Shown here piece by piece: positions 36,593 to 45,355 of a stretch of DNA of 64,000 bases. A program made the position numbers and the translations under genes. Position 1 is the first letter of the stretch, and the number at the start of each line of letters is the position of its first letter. Below the pieces are notes generated by a model. It was not told the DNA's origin, ran no database searches, and saw only the letters and a list, made by a program, of their open reading frames with translations. Origin of the DNA: Cryobacterium luteum (GTDB lineage: Bacteria; Actinomycetota; Actinomycetes; Actinomycetales; Microbacteriaceae); the NCBI RefSeq assembly GCF_900110125.1, contig NZ_FOCN01000008.1, positions 62,001-126,000 on the forward strand, in the 5' to 3' direction.

Positions 36593-36909
36593 GCGTTCTG
36601 TACCTGCTGACGCTGCTGGTCTCCCTCGCGGGGATGATCGTGCTGGACTGGCGCTTTCGCCTGTTCTTCTGGCGCTCCCCCGGCAGGGCGGCCATCGTGC
36701 TCGGCGCGGGGGTGTTGTTCTTTCTCGCCTGGGATCTGCTCGGCATCGGCCTGGGTATCTTCTATCGGGGTGAGACGGAGCTGATGACCGGACTGCAGTT
36801 GGCTCCGGAACTGCCGGTCGAGGAGCTGTTCTTTCTCACCTTTCTCTGCTACCTCACCATGAACCTGGTGCAGGGCGCCCGGCTCGTGCTGGACCGGAGG
36901 ACGATGTGA
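36589..36909 (+). CDS. crtYe: C50 carotenoid cyclase subunit
   Basis: This 106-residue membrane protein has three transmembrane segments and the lycopene cyclase domain motif PELPVEE at 73-79. It works as one half of a heterodimeric cyclase with the next gene, forming rings on the C45/C50 chain. The GTG overlaps the crtI stop. Whether epsilon or beta/gamma rings are made cannot be read from the sequence, so the Ye name is provisional. Confidence 0.88.
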   Translation: MSVLYLLTLLVSLAGMIVLDWRFRLFFWRSPGRAAIVLGAGVLFFLAWDLLGIGLGIFYRGETELMTGLQLAPELPVEELFFLTFLCYLTMNLVQGARLVLDRRTM

Positions 36910-37226
36910 CCTACCTCGTGCTCAACGCCGTCTTTCTCGTACTCGCACTGGTGCTGGCCGTCGTCGCGGTGCTGCGCCGCGTGATCTCAGCCCGTTTCGT
37001 CGCTGCCGTGGCGGTTGCCCTCACGCTGACCCTGCTGCTCACGGCCGTATTCGATAACCTGATGATCGGAGCCGGTCTGTTCAGCTACGACCCGGACCAC
37101 ATCTCCGGGTTGTTCGTCGGTCTCGCCCCGATCGAAGATTTTGCCTACCCGCTGGCCGCAGCGATCCTGCTTCCGGCCCTGTGGGTGCTTTCGGGCGGTA
37201 CCAGGTTAGGACGAACGGATGACTGA
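36906..37226 (+). CDS. crtYf: C50 carotenoid cyclase, second subunit
   Basis: This 106-residue protein with three transmembrane segments shows the matching lycopene-cyclase-domain motif near APIEDFAYPL and FDNLMIGAGLFSYD. It overlaps crtYe by four bases and crtEb by eight, consistent with fixed stoichiometry of the two cyclase subunits. Confidence 0.88.
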   Translation: MTYLVLNAVFLVLALVLAVVAVLRRVISARFVAAVAVALTLTLLLTAVFDNLMIGAGLFSYDPDHISGLFVGLAPIEDFAYPLAAAILLPALWVLSGGTRLGRTDD

Positions 37227-38118
37227 GCAGCTCGGCACGACCGGTTGGAAGACCCGGCAGGTCGTGCTGTCATCGCGGCCGCTCAGCTGGATCAACACCG
37301 CCTTCCCCTTCGCTGCGGCCTACGTCGTGACGACCGGACGCATCGACGCGCTGCTGATCGTGGGCACTTTGTTCTTTCTCATTCCCTACAACCTGCTGAT
37401 GTACGGCATCAACGATGTCTTCGACTACGAGTCCGATCTGCGCAACCCTCGGAAGGGCGGTGCCGAGGGGGCCCTGCTGCATCCCGCTCTGCACCGCACG
37501 GTGATTGTCGCCGGGGTGTTGAGCGCGGGGATTGTGGGCGGGGCGATGGTCGTGCTGGCGGGGGCTAGGCATCCGCTGTCATGGGTGGTGCTGGTCGTGA
37601 GCCTGTTCGCGGTGGTGGCGTACTCGGTTCGCGGGCTGCGGTTCAAGGAACGACCCGTTCTCGACTCCATCACCTCGAGCACCCACTTCGTGAGTCCCGC
37701 TGTCTATGGCCTCGCGGTGGCCGGAGCCACGATCGACTTCGGCTTGCTCGCACTGCTCGGGGCGTTCTTTCTGTGGGGCATGGCCAGCCACGCCTTCGGA
37801 GCGGTGCAGGACGTCGAACCCGACCGCCAGGCCGGGATCGCGTCGATTGCGACGGCGCTCAGCGCCTGGCCGACAGTGCGTCTCGCGATCACCTTCTGGG
37901 CTCTGGCCGGCCTGCTCATGCTTGCCACACCGTGGCCGGGGCCGCTCGCCGCGGTGCTGGCGGTTCCGTATATGCTCGCGGCGATGCCGTTTTGGTCGGT
38001 CAGCGATGAAGACTCGGAAACAGCCAACCGGGGCTGGAAGCGGTTTCTCTGGCTGAACTTCTTCACCGGTTTTCTCGTGACCATGCTGCTGATCTTCTCG
38101 GTGCGGCAGGGCGCCTGA
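37219..38118 (+). CDS. crtEb: Lycopene elongase (UbiA-family prenyltransferase)
   Basis: CrtEb adds two C5 units to lycopene, giving the C50 flavuxanthin-type intermediate. The 299-residue integral membrane protein has the UbiA aspartate motif NDVFDYESD at 65-73 and a second DVEPDRQAG motif. It is the last gene of the idi-crt operon. Presence of crtYe, crtYf and crtEb together indicates a C50 carotenoid such as decaprenoxanthin or a relative. Confidence 0.92.
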   Translation: MTEQLGTTGWKTRQVVLSSRPLSWINTAFPFAAAYVVTTGRIDALLIVGTLFFLIPYNLLMYGINDVFDYESDLRNPRKGGAEGALLHPALHRTVIVAGVLSAGIVGGAMVVLAGARHPLSWVVLVVSLFAVVAYSVRGLRFKERPVLDSITSSTHFVSPAVYGLAVAGATIDFGLLALLGAFFLWGMASHAFGAVQDVEPDRQAGIASIATALSAWPTVRLAITFWALAGLLMLATPWPGPLAAVLAVPYMLAAMPFWSVSDEDSETANRGWKRFLWLNFFTGFLVTMLLIFSVRQGA

Positions 38119-38135
38119 GGTACAGCCCGTTCGAT

Positions 38136-38150
38136 TACAGTGAGTGGATG
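38136..38150 (+). promoter_or_regulatory. -10 box for leaderless S4-domain gene
   Basis: TACAGT at 38136-38141 is followed by six bases (GAGTGG) and then the ATG at 38148, the same layout as seen before two other plus-strand genes. Confidence 0.55.
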
Positions 38151-38525
38151 GAGCTCACTTCTGCCCGTGTCGACAGCTGGAGCTGGGGCGTGCGTCTGTA
38201 CAAGACCCGCTCGATGGCGACGACCGCGTGCCGGGCCGGGCATGTGCGGGTGAACGGCGACAAGGTCAAGGCCGCGCAGGCCCTGCGCATCGGTGATGAA
38301 GTGCGCGTGCGCAGCGATGGCTTCGACCGGGTGCTGATCGTGCAGCGTCTCGTCGTCAAACGGGTCGGCGCTGTCGTGGCCGCCGAATGCTACGTCGACC
38401 AGACTCCCCCGCCCCCGCCGCGCGAAGAGGTGGCCCTGGTGCCGATGCGCGATCGGGGCGCCGGGCGGCCGACGAAGCGTGAGCGTCGGGAGATCGACGA
38501 GCTGCGCGGCCACGTCAACGAGTAG
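38148..38525 (+). CDS. S4-domain RNA-binding protein, Hsp15-like
   Basis: The 125-residue protein has an S4 domain at about 6-70 (RVDSWSWGVRLYKTRSMATT, then GHVRVNGDKVKAAQALRIGD), as in Hsp15, which binds ribosomal RNA on stalled 50S subunits. The C-terminal about 45 residues are proline-rich then strongly basic (RPTKRERREIDELRGH). It follows crtEb by 29 bp but appears to have its own promoter. It converges with csrA. Confidence 0.88.
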   Translation: MELTSARVDSWSWGVRLYKTRSMATTACRAGHVRVNGDKVKAAQALRIGDEVRVRSDGFDRVLIVQRLVVKRVGAVVAAECYVDQTPPPPPREEVALVPMRDRGAGRPTKRERREIDELRGHVNE

Positions 38526-38526
38526 C

Positions 38527-38558
38527 CCGCCAGCCCAACGCTACGGCTGGGTCGGCGG
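38527..38558. terminator. Hairpin between convergent S4 and csrA genes
   Basis: CCAGCC at 38530-38535 pairs with GGCTGG at 38545-38550, and outer CCGCC/GGCGG can extend the stem. It covers the 15-bp space between the two stop codons and the end of csrA. No T run, so the terminator call is tentative. Confidence 0.4.
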
Positions 38559-38849
38559 CAGGGCGGGCCGGGGTCGGGCTTCGGCCTGCGACTGGCGGGA
38601 CTGGGCCGATTGCAGCGCCGCGAGCATTCCGAGGGATTTCTTGATGCGGTCTTCGGCGTCATCGTCGATCTGACTGGCCGCCATGTTGGCCTCGGTGACC
38701 GCCCGCACGACCTCGTCGCGCTGGATCTTCACGCCGCGAGGCGCATCGATGCCGATGCGCACACTGTCGCCGCGGGCGTCGAGCACGGTGATGACGATGT
38801 CGTCACCGATGAGGATCTTTTCCCCCGGTTTGCGTGTCAGAACGAGCAT
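38541..38849 (-). CDS. csrA: Carbon storage regulator CsrA with C-terminal extension
   Basis: CsrA dimers bind GGA motifs in mRNA leaders and alter translation or stability. The core is intact: MLVLTRKPGEKILIGDDIVI, with Leu4 and Arg44 (KIQRDEVV) at the RNA-binding positions of the E. coli protein. At 102 residues it is longer than the usual 60-75, through an acidic helix and a Gln/Ala/Pro-rich tail. It is the last gene of the flagellar cluster, nine bases after the flhF-like gene. No fliW gene lies in the window. Likely targets are the fliC and flgB leaders. Confidence 0.94.
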   Translation of the reverse strand: MLVLTRKPGEKILIGDDIVITVLDARGDSVRIGIDAPRGVKIQRDEVVRAVTEANMAASQIDDDAEDRIKKSLGMLAALQSAQSRQSQAEARPRPALPPTQP

Positions 38850-38858
38850 CGTTCCAGC

Positions 38859-39839
38859 CTACCGTTCACGGTCGGCGGGCCGGGAATGCGGCGGCGCGGC
38901 CCGGCGGCCGGTCGGCGCCGCCGCCACCCGCCCGTCCATCCACTCCACCGGCAGCCCGAGGGCGTCGACCGTGGCCGGGGAGGTCGTGAATTGGCGACCG
39001 AGGGCGGCGACCGCGTGCACCTGAACGGCGGTGACGACCATATTCACCCAGCGGATGGTGTCCTCACTTTTACGACTCGCGTCGACGACCACCCAAACCT
39101 GGTCGGCGCCGATCGCGGTGAGTGTCGCGGTACGGGCGATGGCGTCTGAGGCGGGTTCCAGCCCGTAGGCGATAAAGGTGCTGTGGCCGCTGGCCACACC
39201 GTTGGCCCTGGCCAGCACGGCGCCGCGCCGGTCGTCGACTCGATCGATGCTGCCCTCGAGCAGGGTGCCCGAGACGCGGAGCTCCCCCGCGCCGGCAACC
39301 CGCAGCATGAGGCGGGCGATGGTGAGCGGGTCGTCTTCGAGCCCAACGATCAGCACGAGATCGCCCGGCCGGGTAAGCGGAACGGGAACGGGCGGTCGGG
39401 CGAGCATGGGTGCGGCAGCCGGTGCCGGCGGCTCGGCCGGCGCTGTGGGATCGACCGCCGCGTTCGGAACGACAACTCGTGAGGTGGCGAAGGTGAGTTC
39501 GTCCATGAGCCTGGCGAATCCGTCAGAAGCCGTCGACAGCTGCGGGGAGGTCTGCGCCGGGTACAGCCGGGATTCGGCCTCGTCGGCGTCGTCGAGCAGG
39601 GCAGCGATACCGAGCCGGGCCGAGATGTCGAGTCCGGCGTGCGCCGACTTCGTACGCTCTGCCGGTTCCGGCACTTCGACCGTGATCTCGTAGTGCTGGC
39701 GCGCGAAGAAGCCGCGGATGCCGCCGACGGTGATCCGCTCCGCCGCGACGATGGTGGCGTTGGAACCGTGTTCGGCGATTACTCGTTCCTGCAACTCCCG
39801 CAGGGTAGGACCCTCAAGCAGAAATCGTTTCGGCTCCAC
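38859..39839 (-). CDS. FlhF-like protein with degenerate nucleotide-binding site
   Basis: The GTG at 39839 lies inside the end of flhA. The N-terminus (EPKRFLLEGPTLRELQERV) resembles the FlhF start, followed by an Ala/Pro-rich linker and a C-terminal domain with LVLIVGLEDDPLTIARLM where FlhF has GPTGVGKTTTIAKL. The Walker A lysine and preceding glycines are gone, so GTP hydrolysis is unlikely. Position directly after flhA, where flhF normally lies, supports homology. FlhF places the flagellum at the pole; a pseudo-GTPase here could act as a scaffold. Homology is inferred, not proven. Confidence 0.6.
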   Translation of the reverse strand: MEPKRFLLEGPTLRELQERVIAEHGSNATIVAAERITVGGIRGFFARQHYEITVEVPEPAERTKSAHAGLDISARLGIAALLDDADEAESRLYPAQTSPQLSTASDGFARLMDELTFATSRVVVPNAAVDPTAPAEPPAPAAAPMLARPPVPVPLTRPGDLVLIVGLEDDPLTIARLMLRVAGAGELRVSGTLLEGSIDRVDDRRGAVLARANGVASGHSTFIAYGLEPASDAIARTATLTAIGADQVWVVVDASRKSEDTIRWVNMVVTAVQVHAVAALGRQFTTSPATVDALGLPVEWMDGRVAAAPTGRRAAPPHSRPADRER

Positions 39840-41865
39840 GGACCACACCCACCGTCTCAATGGTCACATTCGCCGACGTTACTTCCTGGTATGACAATAC
39901 CGGCAGGCCACCGGTCTGGGTGGAGATGAGGCGGCGGATAGCCGGACGCAGGGCCGGAGCACACACGAGAACGGCGGTCTGGCCGCTCGCCTCCACGTTC
40001 GCGACCGAGCTGCGCACCGAAGCGAGCACCGTTTCGAGTCGCGCGGGATCCATGAGAATCTGGGTGCCCTGATCGGAGGGCCGCAGTCCCTCGAGCATGG
40101 CTTGTTCCAGGGTCGGATCGATCATGATCACACGCAGCAGTGTGCCGTCGAGATACTGCGCGGTCAGAGCGGGGCCGAGCGCCTGACGGGCGGCCTCGAC
40201 CAGTCCTTCGGCCTCGTTCGACGCCTTCGCGCGGAGCGACAGTGCCTCGTAGATGCGCGGCAGGTCGTTGATCGGTATCTGCTCGACGAGCAGCCCCTGC
40301 AACACCCGCTGCACCTCGGCGAGGGAGAGCAGGCCCGGAATGAGATCGTCGACGGCCGAGGGATTGACCTGTTTAACCCCGTCCGTGAGCACCCGCACGT
40401 CTTCGCGGGTGAGCAACCGGGCCGCATTGGTGGTGATGATCGACGACAGATGGGTGACCACGACCGACACCCGGTCGATCACGGTGGCGCCGGTCATCTC
40501 GGCGCTGTGGCGCATCTCACTCGGCACCCATTTGCCGGCGAGTCCGAACACGGGCTCGATCGTGACCTGCCCCGGCAGGGTGTCAAGGGCGTCACCGAGG
40601 GCGAGCACCTTGCCGGCTGGTGCCAGCCCGCGCCCATATTCGACGCCGGCGATGCGAATGACGTAGGTCGACGACGGCAGGTCGACGCTGTCGCGGGTGC
40701 GCACCGGCGGTACCACGACTCCCAGATCCATGGCGATCTTGCGGCGCAGGCCGCGCACCCGGGCGAGCAGGTCGTCGGAGGCACCGGAGACGAGGTCGAC
40801 GAGGTCGGGCGAGAGCATAATCTCCAGCGCGTGCACCCTCATCTGCTCGATCAGGTCCTCGGTCGTGTCCGTCTTGGGAGCGCTCTTCTCCGACGCCGTT
40901 GTGGCCTCGATGCTCGCCTGCTTGGTGGCCTCACCGGCCTTGATCCGTTGGGCGATCAGCATGAGTGCCGTCCCCACGATGAGGAACGGCAGCACCGGCA
41001 TGCCCGGGATGAGTGCCATCAGAACGGCTGCGGCGCCAGCAATGGTCAGGGCGTTGCGCGACTGGGTGAGCTGAGCGGATGCCGTCGACCCGATGTCGGT
41101 CTCCGCGTTCGAGCGGGTGACGATCATGCCGGTGGACACGGCCATGAGCAGAGCCGGAATCTGCGTGACGAGACCGTCGCCGATGGTGAGCAGGGCGTAG
41201 GTGTTGACCGCCTCGCCGATCTCCAGACCGCGCTGCAGCATGCCAATGGCGATGCCGCCGATGATGTTGATGATGATGATGATGAGGCCGGCGATCGCGT
41301 CACCCTTGACGAACTTCGAGGCACCGTCCATGGCGCCGTAGAAGTCGGCTTCGGCCGACACCTCGGCGCGACGGTCCTTGGCCTGGGCGTCGGTGATCAG
41401 GCCGGCGTTGAGGTCGGCGTCGATGGCCATCTGCTTGCCCGGCATGGCGTCGAGGGTGAATCGGGCGCCGACCTCGGCCACACGCTCGGCACCCTTGGTG
41501 ACGACGACGAACTGGATCACGACAAGAATGAGAAAGATGACCGCGCCGATGATGATCGAGCCGCCGACGGCGACGTGTCCGAAGGCCTCGATCACCTGGC
41601 CGGCGTAGCCTTCGCCGAGGACCAGGCGGGTGGATGCCACGTTGAGGCCGAGCCGGAACAGGGTAGCGACGAGCAGCAGCGAGGGAAAAACCGAGAAGTC
41701 GAGCGGCTTCTTCACGAACATCGTCGTGAGCAGGGTGACCAGGCCGAGCATGATGTTGAGAATGATCAGGATGTCGAGCAGGCCGGCGGGGATCGGCACG
41801 ACCAGCAGCAGGATGATGCCGACCACGCCGACCGGAACGGCGAGTTTGATGAGATTGCGATTCAC
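39814..41865 (-). CDS. flhA: Flagellar export apparatus protein FlhA
   Basis: FlhA forms the nonameric export gate; its C-terminal cytoplasmic ring docks substrates and chaperones. The GTG at 41865 (GTGA overlap with the flhB stop, GGAGGC upstream) gives NRNLIKLAVPVGVVGIILLL; the longer open frame upstream is not genuine. The 683-residue protein has eight transmembrane helices in its first 310 residues, the FHIPEP signature region with RLGLNVASTRLVL and GAERVAEVGARFTLDAMPGK, and a complete C-terminal domain. Confidence 0.96.
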   Translation of the reverse strand: MNRNLIKLAVPVGVVGIILLLVVPIPAGLLDILIILNIMLGLVTLLTTMFVKKPLDFSVFPSLLLVATLFRLGLNVASTRLVLGEGYAGQVIEAFGHVAVGGSIIIGAVIFLILVVIQFVVVTKGAERVAEVGARFTLDAMPGKQMAIDADLNAGLITDAQAKDRRAEVSAEADFYGAMDGASKFVKGDAIAGLIIIIINIIGGIAIGMLQRGLEIGEAVNTYALLTIGDGLVTQIPALLMAVSTGMIVTRSNAETDIGSTASAQLTQSRNALTIAGAAAVLMALIPGMPVLPFLIVGTALMLIAQRIKAGEATKQASIEATTASEKSAPKTDTTEDLIEQMRVHALEIMLSPDLVDLVSGASDDLLARVRGLRRKIAMDLGVVVPPVRTRDSVDLPSSTYVIRIAGVEYGRGLAPAGKVLALGDALDTLPGQVTIEPVFGLAGKWVPSEMRHSAEMTGATVIDRVSVVVTHLSSIITTNAARLLTREDVRVLTDGVKQVNPSAVDDLIPGLLSLAEVQRVLQGLLVEQIPINDLPRIYEALSLRAKASNEAEGLVEAARQALGPALTAQYLDGTLLRVIMIDPTLEQAMLEGLRPSDQGTQILMDPARLETVLASVRSSVANVEASGQTAVLVCAPALRPAIRRLISTQTGGLPVLSYQEVTSANVTIETVGVVRGAETISA

Positions 41866-42992
41866 GAACGGCCTCCGGCGGTCTGCGGTGATGACGATGA
41901 TGATGCGGCGGTGAGTGCGCTCATGGTGTGCGTTCCCGCCGTGCTGCCCCGCTTGTGCAGTGCCATGACGAAGGCCAGCACGCGGGCGACCGCGTTGTAC
42001 AGTTCGGTCGGGATCTCGTCGCCGATCTCGCACGCCGCGTGCAGGGCCCGCGCGAGGGGAACGTCCTGCACGATGGGCACGTGATCGGTATCGGCCTGCA
42101 CTCGAATGCGGGCGGCCACGTGGCCGACGCCCTTGGCGACCACGCGCGGTGCTGATTTGCCTGGCTCGTATTTGAGGGCCACTGCCACGTGGGTCGGGTT
42201 GACCAGAACGACGTTCGCGTCGGAGACCGAGGCGATCATGCGGTTGCGGCTCATCATCAGCTGGCGGGATCGGCGCTGCGATTTGATCAGCGGGTCACCC
42301 TCCGAGGCCTTGTTCTCGTCCTTGACCTCTTTCTTTGTCATCATGGTTTTCTTGCGGTTGCGTTTCATGATGACGAAGATGTCGGCGGCGGCGAGTACGA
42401 GCCCGGCCGCAACGGCCGCCTGCAGCAGCGCGCCCGTTCCCCCGGCAGCGGCGGCGAGCAACTCCGACACCGGCAGCCCCCCGGCGGTGAGCAGCACCGG
42501 CATCAGTCCCTGAATGACCAGGTACAGCACGAGCCCCACGGCGGCCGTTTTGGCGAGCACCTTCACGCCCTCCCAGAGCGCCTGGGTGCCGAACACCCGT
42601 TTCATGCCGGTGACGAGGTTGAATTGTTCGTATTTGCCGGTGAATTTCTTGAAGTGGATGCCGCCCTGCAGTGCTGCTCCGCCCAGAACGACGATGAGTA
42701 CCACGACGAAGAAGGGCGTGAGGATATCGGCCAGCGAGGCCAGCCCGTTGCCGAGGGCTTCCACCGCTACGGTCGGGTCAGGGTTGCTGGCGAGGGTGCC
42801 GATAAGGTACATCTGATCGGTTCCGGCTGCCCCGCCGGCCGCGATGGTGGCCGGCAGCATGAGGCCGGCGGCGCCCACGCCGAGCCAGGCGGTGACATCC
42901 TGCGATTTGGACAGCTCGCCCTTTTCGCGCACCCGCTTCATGCGCTTCTGGGTGGCTTGTTCGGTCTTTTCGCCGGAGTCAGCGTCGGACAT
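41862..42992 (-). CDS. flhB: Flagellar export switch protein FlhB
   Basis: FlhB controls the change from hook to filament export and cleaves itself. The 376-residue protein starts with EKTEQATQKRMKRVREKGEL, has four transmembrane segments and the autocleavage NPTH motif in VVLVNPTHVAVALKYEPG. About 45 residues of Ala/Ser/Gly-rich tail follow the normal domain. It begins one base before the fliR stop and ends on the flhA start. Confidence 0.96.
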   Translation of the reverse strand: MSDADSGEKTEQATQKRMKRVREKGELSKSQDVTAWLGVGAAGLMLPATIAAGGAAGTDQMYLIGTLASNPDPTVAVEALGNGLASLADILTPFFVVVLIVVLGGAALQGGIHFKKFTGKYEQFNLVTGMKRVFGTQALWEGVKVLAKTAAVGLVLYLVIQGLMPVLLTAGGLPVSELLAAAAGGTGALLQAAVAAGLVLAAADIFVIMKRNRKKTMMTKKEVKDENKASEGDPLIKSQRRSRQLMMSRNRMIASVSDANVVLVNPTHVAVALKYEPGKSAPRVVAKGVGHVAARIRVQADTDHVPIVQDVPLARALHAACEIGDEIPTELYNAVARVLAFVMALHKRGSTAGTHTMSALTAASSSSSPQTAGGRS

Positions 42993-43751
42993 CTACTTCA
43001 CCCCCATGAGGGCGTCCAGGGCCTGGCCGGTGAGGGACGACACGATACGGGGCAGGGCCACGAACACCGTCGCGGCCAGGCTCAGTGTGATGAGGATCTT
43101 CAGCGGAAAACCGAGTGCGAACGCGTTCAAGGCGGGGGCGACCCGCGTGAGCAGGCCGAGGCCGGCATCCGCTAGAAAAAGTACGACAAGCAGCGGGCCG
43201 GCGATCTGCACGGCGGCGAGGAACATCTGAGTGGTACCGGAGATGATCGCCTGCGCGGGGGCGGCCAGGTCGATGCCGGAGCCGAGCGGGATGGCGCTGT
43301 AGCTGCGGAACAGGCCGCCGAGCACGAGTTGGTACGCGCCGGAGGCGAACATGAGCGCGAGGGCGGTCATCTGGAACAGGCGGGTGAACTGGGCACCGTT
43401 GACCATCGACTGCGGGTCGAAGCCCTGCGCCATCTGGAATCCGCTGAACATGTCGATGAGGCCACCGGCCGACTGCACGGCGGCGAAAACCAGAAAAACC
43501 AAGAAGCCCAGGGTGGCGCCGACCAGAATTTCCAGGATGAGGGCCCCGACGAAACCGGCGGTGTTCTGGGAGACGTAGTCGGCGGTGACCCGCGGCGAGA
43601 CGGCGAGAGCCAGGCCGATGGCGAGCATGGCTTTGATGCGTGCGGGAAAGGCCCGGTACGAGAACGGCGGTGCGATGATCAGAAAGGCGACCATGCGCAC
43701 ACCGGCGAGCATGACGGCTTCGATCCAGGCGAAGTTGAGGTTGAACTCCAC
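42993..43751 (-). CDS. fliR: Flagellar export protein FliR
   Basis: FliR is part of the FliPQR export core. The 252-residue protein has six hydrophobic segments, opening with FNLNFAWIEAVMLAGVRMVA and including the ILVGATLGFLVFLVFAAVQ and GFQMAQGFDP segments typical of the family. It sits between fliQ and flhB with almost no spacer. Confidence 0.94.
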   Translation of the reverse strand: MEFNLNFAWIEAVMLAGVRMVAFLIIAPPFSYRAFPARIKAMLAIGLALAVSPRVTADYVSQNTAGFVGALILEILVGATLGFLVFLVFAAVQSAGGLIDMFSGFQMAQGFDPQSMVNGAQFTRLFQMTALALMFASGAYQLVLGGLFRSYSAIPLGSGIDLAAPAQAIISGTTQMFLAAVQIAGPLLVVLFLADAGLGLLTRVAPALNAFALGFPLKILITLSLAATVFVALPRIVSSLTGQALDALMGVK

Positions 43752-43752
43752 G

Positions 43753-44028
43753 TCAGCCTCCTCCGAGCAGCGCGGGGATCTTTTCGAACATCTGGTTGGT
43801 GAACGCGACCGATTCGGCGATCATCCAGTGGCCGCAGATGAGCAGGGCCAGGGAGACGGCGACGGCCTTGGGCACGAACGACAGGGTGACTTCCTGAATC
43901 TGCGTGATCGACTGCATCAACGAAATGGCGAACCCCACCACGAGCGCGGTGATGAGTACCGGCGCCGACAGCTTGGCGGCGAGAATGAGCGCCTGCAGGC
44001 CGATGTCGAGTACCGCATTGGTGTTCAT
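43753..44028 (-). CDS. fliQ: Flagellar export protein FliQ
   Basis: The ATG at 44028 overlaps the fliP stop (ATGA), giving a 91-residue protein with two transmembrane helices (ALILAAKLSAPVLITALVVG and KAVAVSLALLICGHWM) and the conserved SLMQSITQIQEVTLSFVPK loop. It is normal in length and in its fliP-fliQ-fliR order. Confidence 0.94.
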   Translation of the reverse strand: MNTNAVLDIGLQALILAAKLSAPVLITALVVGFAISLMQSITQIQEVTLSFVPKAVAVSLALLICGHWMIAESVAFTNQMFEKIPALLGGG

Positions 44029-44903
44029 GTATTCAGCTGATAACTGCCGATGAGGCTCGTGATGATGAGCCCCCAACCGTCGACGAGCACGAACAGCAGA
44101 ATTTTGAACGGTAGCGAGATCATGACGGGCGGCAGCATCATCATGCCCATCGACATCAACGCTGCGGAGACGACGATGTCGATGACCAGGAAGGGGATGA
44201 AGATGACGAAACCGATGATGAACGCGGCGCGCAATTCCGAGATCATGAAGGCCGGGATGAGGGTGAGCAGGGTCACGTCAGCCGGGTTGTCGGGGTTGGG
44301 CTGGTCGGCGGCCCGGGTCATCAGGGCCAGGTCTTCGCCGCGGGTGTTGGCGAGCATGAATTGCCGCAACGGCTCCGAACCCAGATCGAGCGCGTCGGTG
44401 AAATTGAGCGAACCGTCGAGGTAGGGCTGCAGGGCCACGGTGTTGATGTCGGTCAGCACGGGCGCCATGATGAACAGCGACAGAAAAAGGGCGAGGCCGG
44501 CGAGTACCTGGTTGGGCGGGATCGACGGCAGCGCGAGCGCGTTGCGGGTCATGGCGAGCACGACGAAAATCTTCGTGAAGCTCGTCATCATGAGCAGCAG
44601 CGCCGGTGCGACCGACAGCAGGGTGATGCCCAGAAGGGTGACGATCGCCGAGGAAGGAGCACCGTCGGGGCCGTTGATGTCAACGCTCAGACCGCCACCG
44701 CCGGTGTCGGACGGGTCGGTTGGATCGGTCGGCAGGGTCGGGTCGGTGGGACTGTCCGGCATGGCCGGGTCGACCGGCAGGGCGTGCACGACGCTCACGC
44801 TGAGCCAGAGCAGCGCCGCGGTGATGACGACAATCGCCAGAATCAGGAGGCCGAGGCGGGCAGAGGTCTGTCGGCGCACTGCACGGCTGGCCGCGGTGTT
44901 CAC
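44025..44903 (-). CDS. fliP: Flagellar export protein FliP
   Basis: FliP pentamers form most of the export channel. The 292-residue protein has an N-terminal hydrophobic segment (signal peptide-like), a Pro/Asp/Thr-rich stretch of about 40 residues, then the core with SFTKIFVVLAMTRNALALPS, FMISELRAAFIIGFVIFIPF and LIDIVVSAALMSMGMMMLPP-type signatures. The start overlaps the fliO stop. Confidence 0.95.
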   Translation of the reverse strand: MNTAASRAVRRQTSARLGLLILAIVVITAALLWLSVSVVHALPVDPAMPDSPTDPTLPTDPTDPSDTGGGGLSVDINGPDGAPSSAIVTLLGITLLSVAPALLLMMTSFTKIFVVLAMTRNALALPSIPPNQVLAGLALFLSLFIMAPVLTDINTVALQPYLDGSLNFTDALDLGSEPLRQFMLANTRGEDLALMTRAADQPNPDNPADVTLLTLIPAFMISELRAAFIIGFVIFIPFLVIDIVVSAALMSMGMMMLPPVMISLPFKILLFVLVDGWGLIITSLIGSYQLNT

Positions 44904-45355
44904 TGTTTGGGCCGAAGCAGGGCGGCCGCCTGGCGCCAGGTCGAGGGCGACAGAATCGACCCGGCCAGTGCGGCCGACGCAACTGGTGGTTGAACGGGAG
45001 CCGCATCATCCGCTGTAGCCGTGGCGAGGGATCGGGCGAACGCTATCGCCGGGGTCGAGGCCGGCCCTCCCAGCAGCGAGATGGCGTCGTCGAGGGTCGA
45101 CGTGGTCGCGGGCGATTTCTCGTGCAGCACCGTCACCGCCTGCTCGGTCACGCCGAGAACGAGACGCGTTCCCTCGACCTCAATGACGACGACGGATGCC
45201 TTCTGCCCGATGGGCTGGCGACCCACGACGGTCACGGGGTTGGCGACATTTTTGCCGAGCGCCCCACGCGACAGGCGTCGCTGCAGGTACCAGAGCAGTG
45301 CGAGCACCACGCCCAGCGACAGAACGACGCGCGCCGCGACAATAAGGGTGTCCAC
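44900..45355 (-). CDS. fliO: Flagellar protein FliO
   Basis: FliO helps FliP assemble. This 151-residue protein has one N-terminal transmembrane helix, a basic RRLSRGALGKN stretch, and a small beta-rich domain (VVGRQPIGQKASVVVIEVEG, then LVLGVTEQAVTVL) typical of FliO. The rest is Ala-rich. Identified mainly by this fold and by position between fliN and fliP. Confidence 0.88.
   Translation of the reverse strand: MDTLIVAARVVLSLGVVLALLWYLQRRLSRGALGKNVANPVTVVGRQPIGQKASVVVIEVEGTRLVLGVTEQAVTVLHEKSPATTSTLDDAISLLGGPASTPAIAFARSLATATADDAAPVQPPVASAALAGSILSPSTWRQAAALLRPKQ

Noticed and set aside
40102-42084. 660-codon plus-strand frame opposite flhA
   Set aside because: Asp/His/Gly-rich antisense frame of a strongly conserved export gene.
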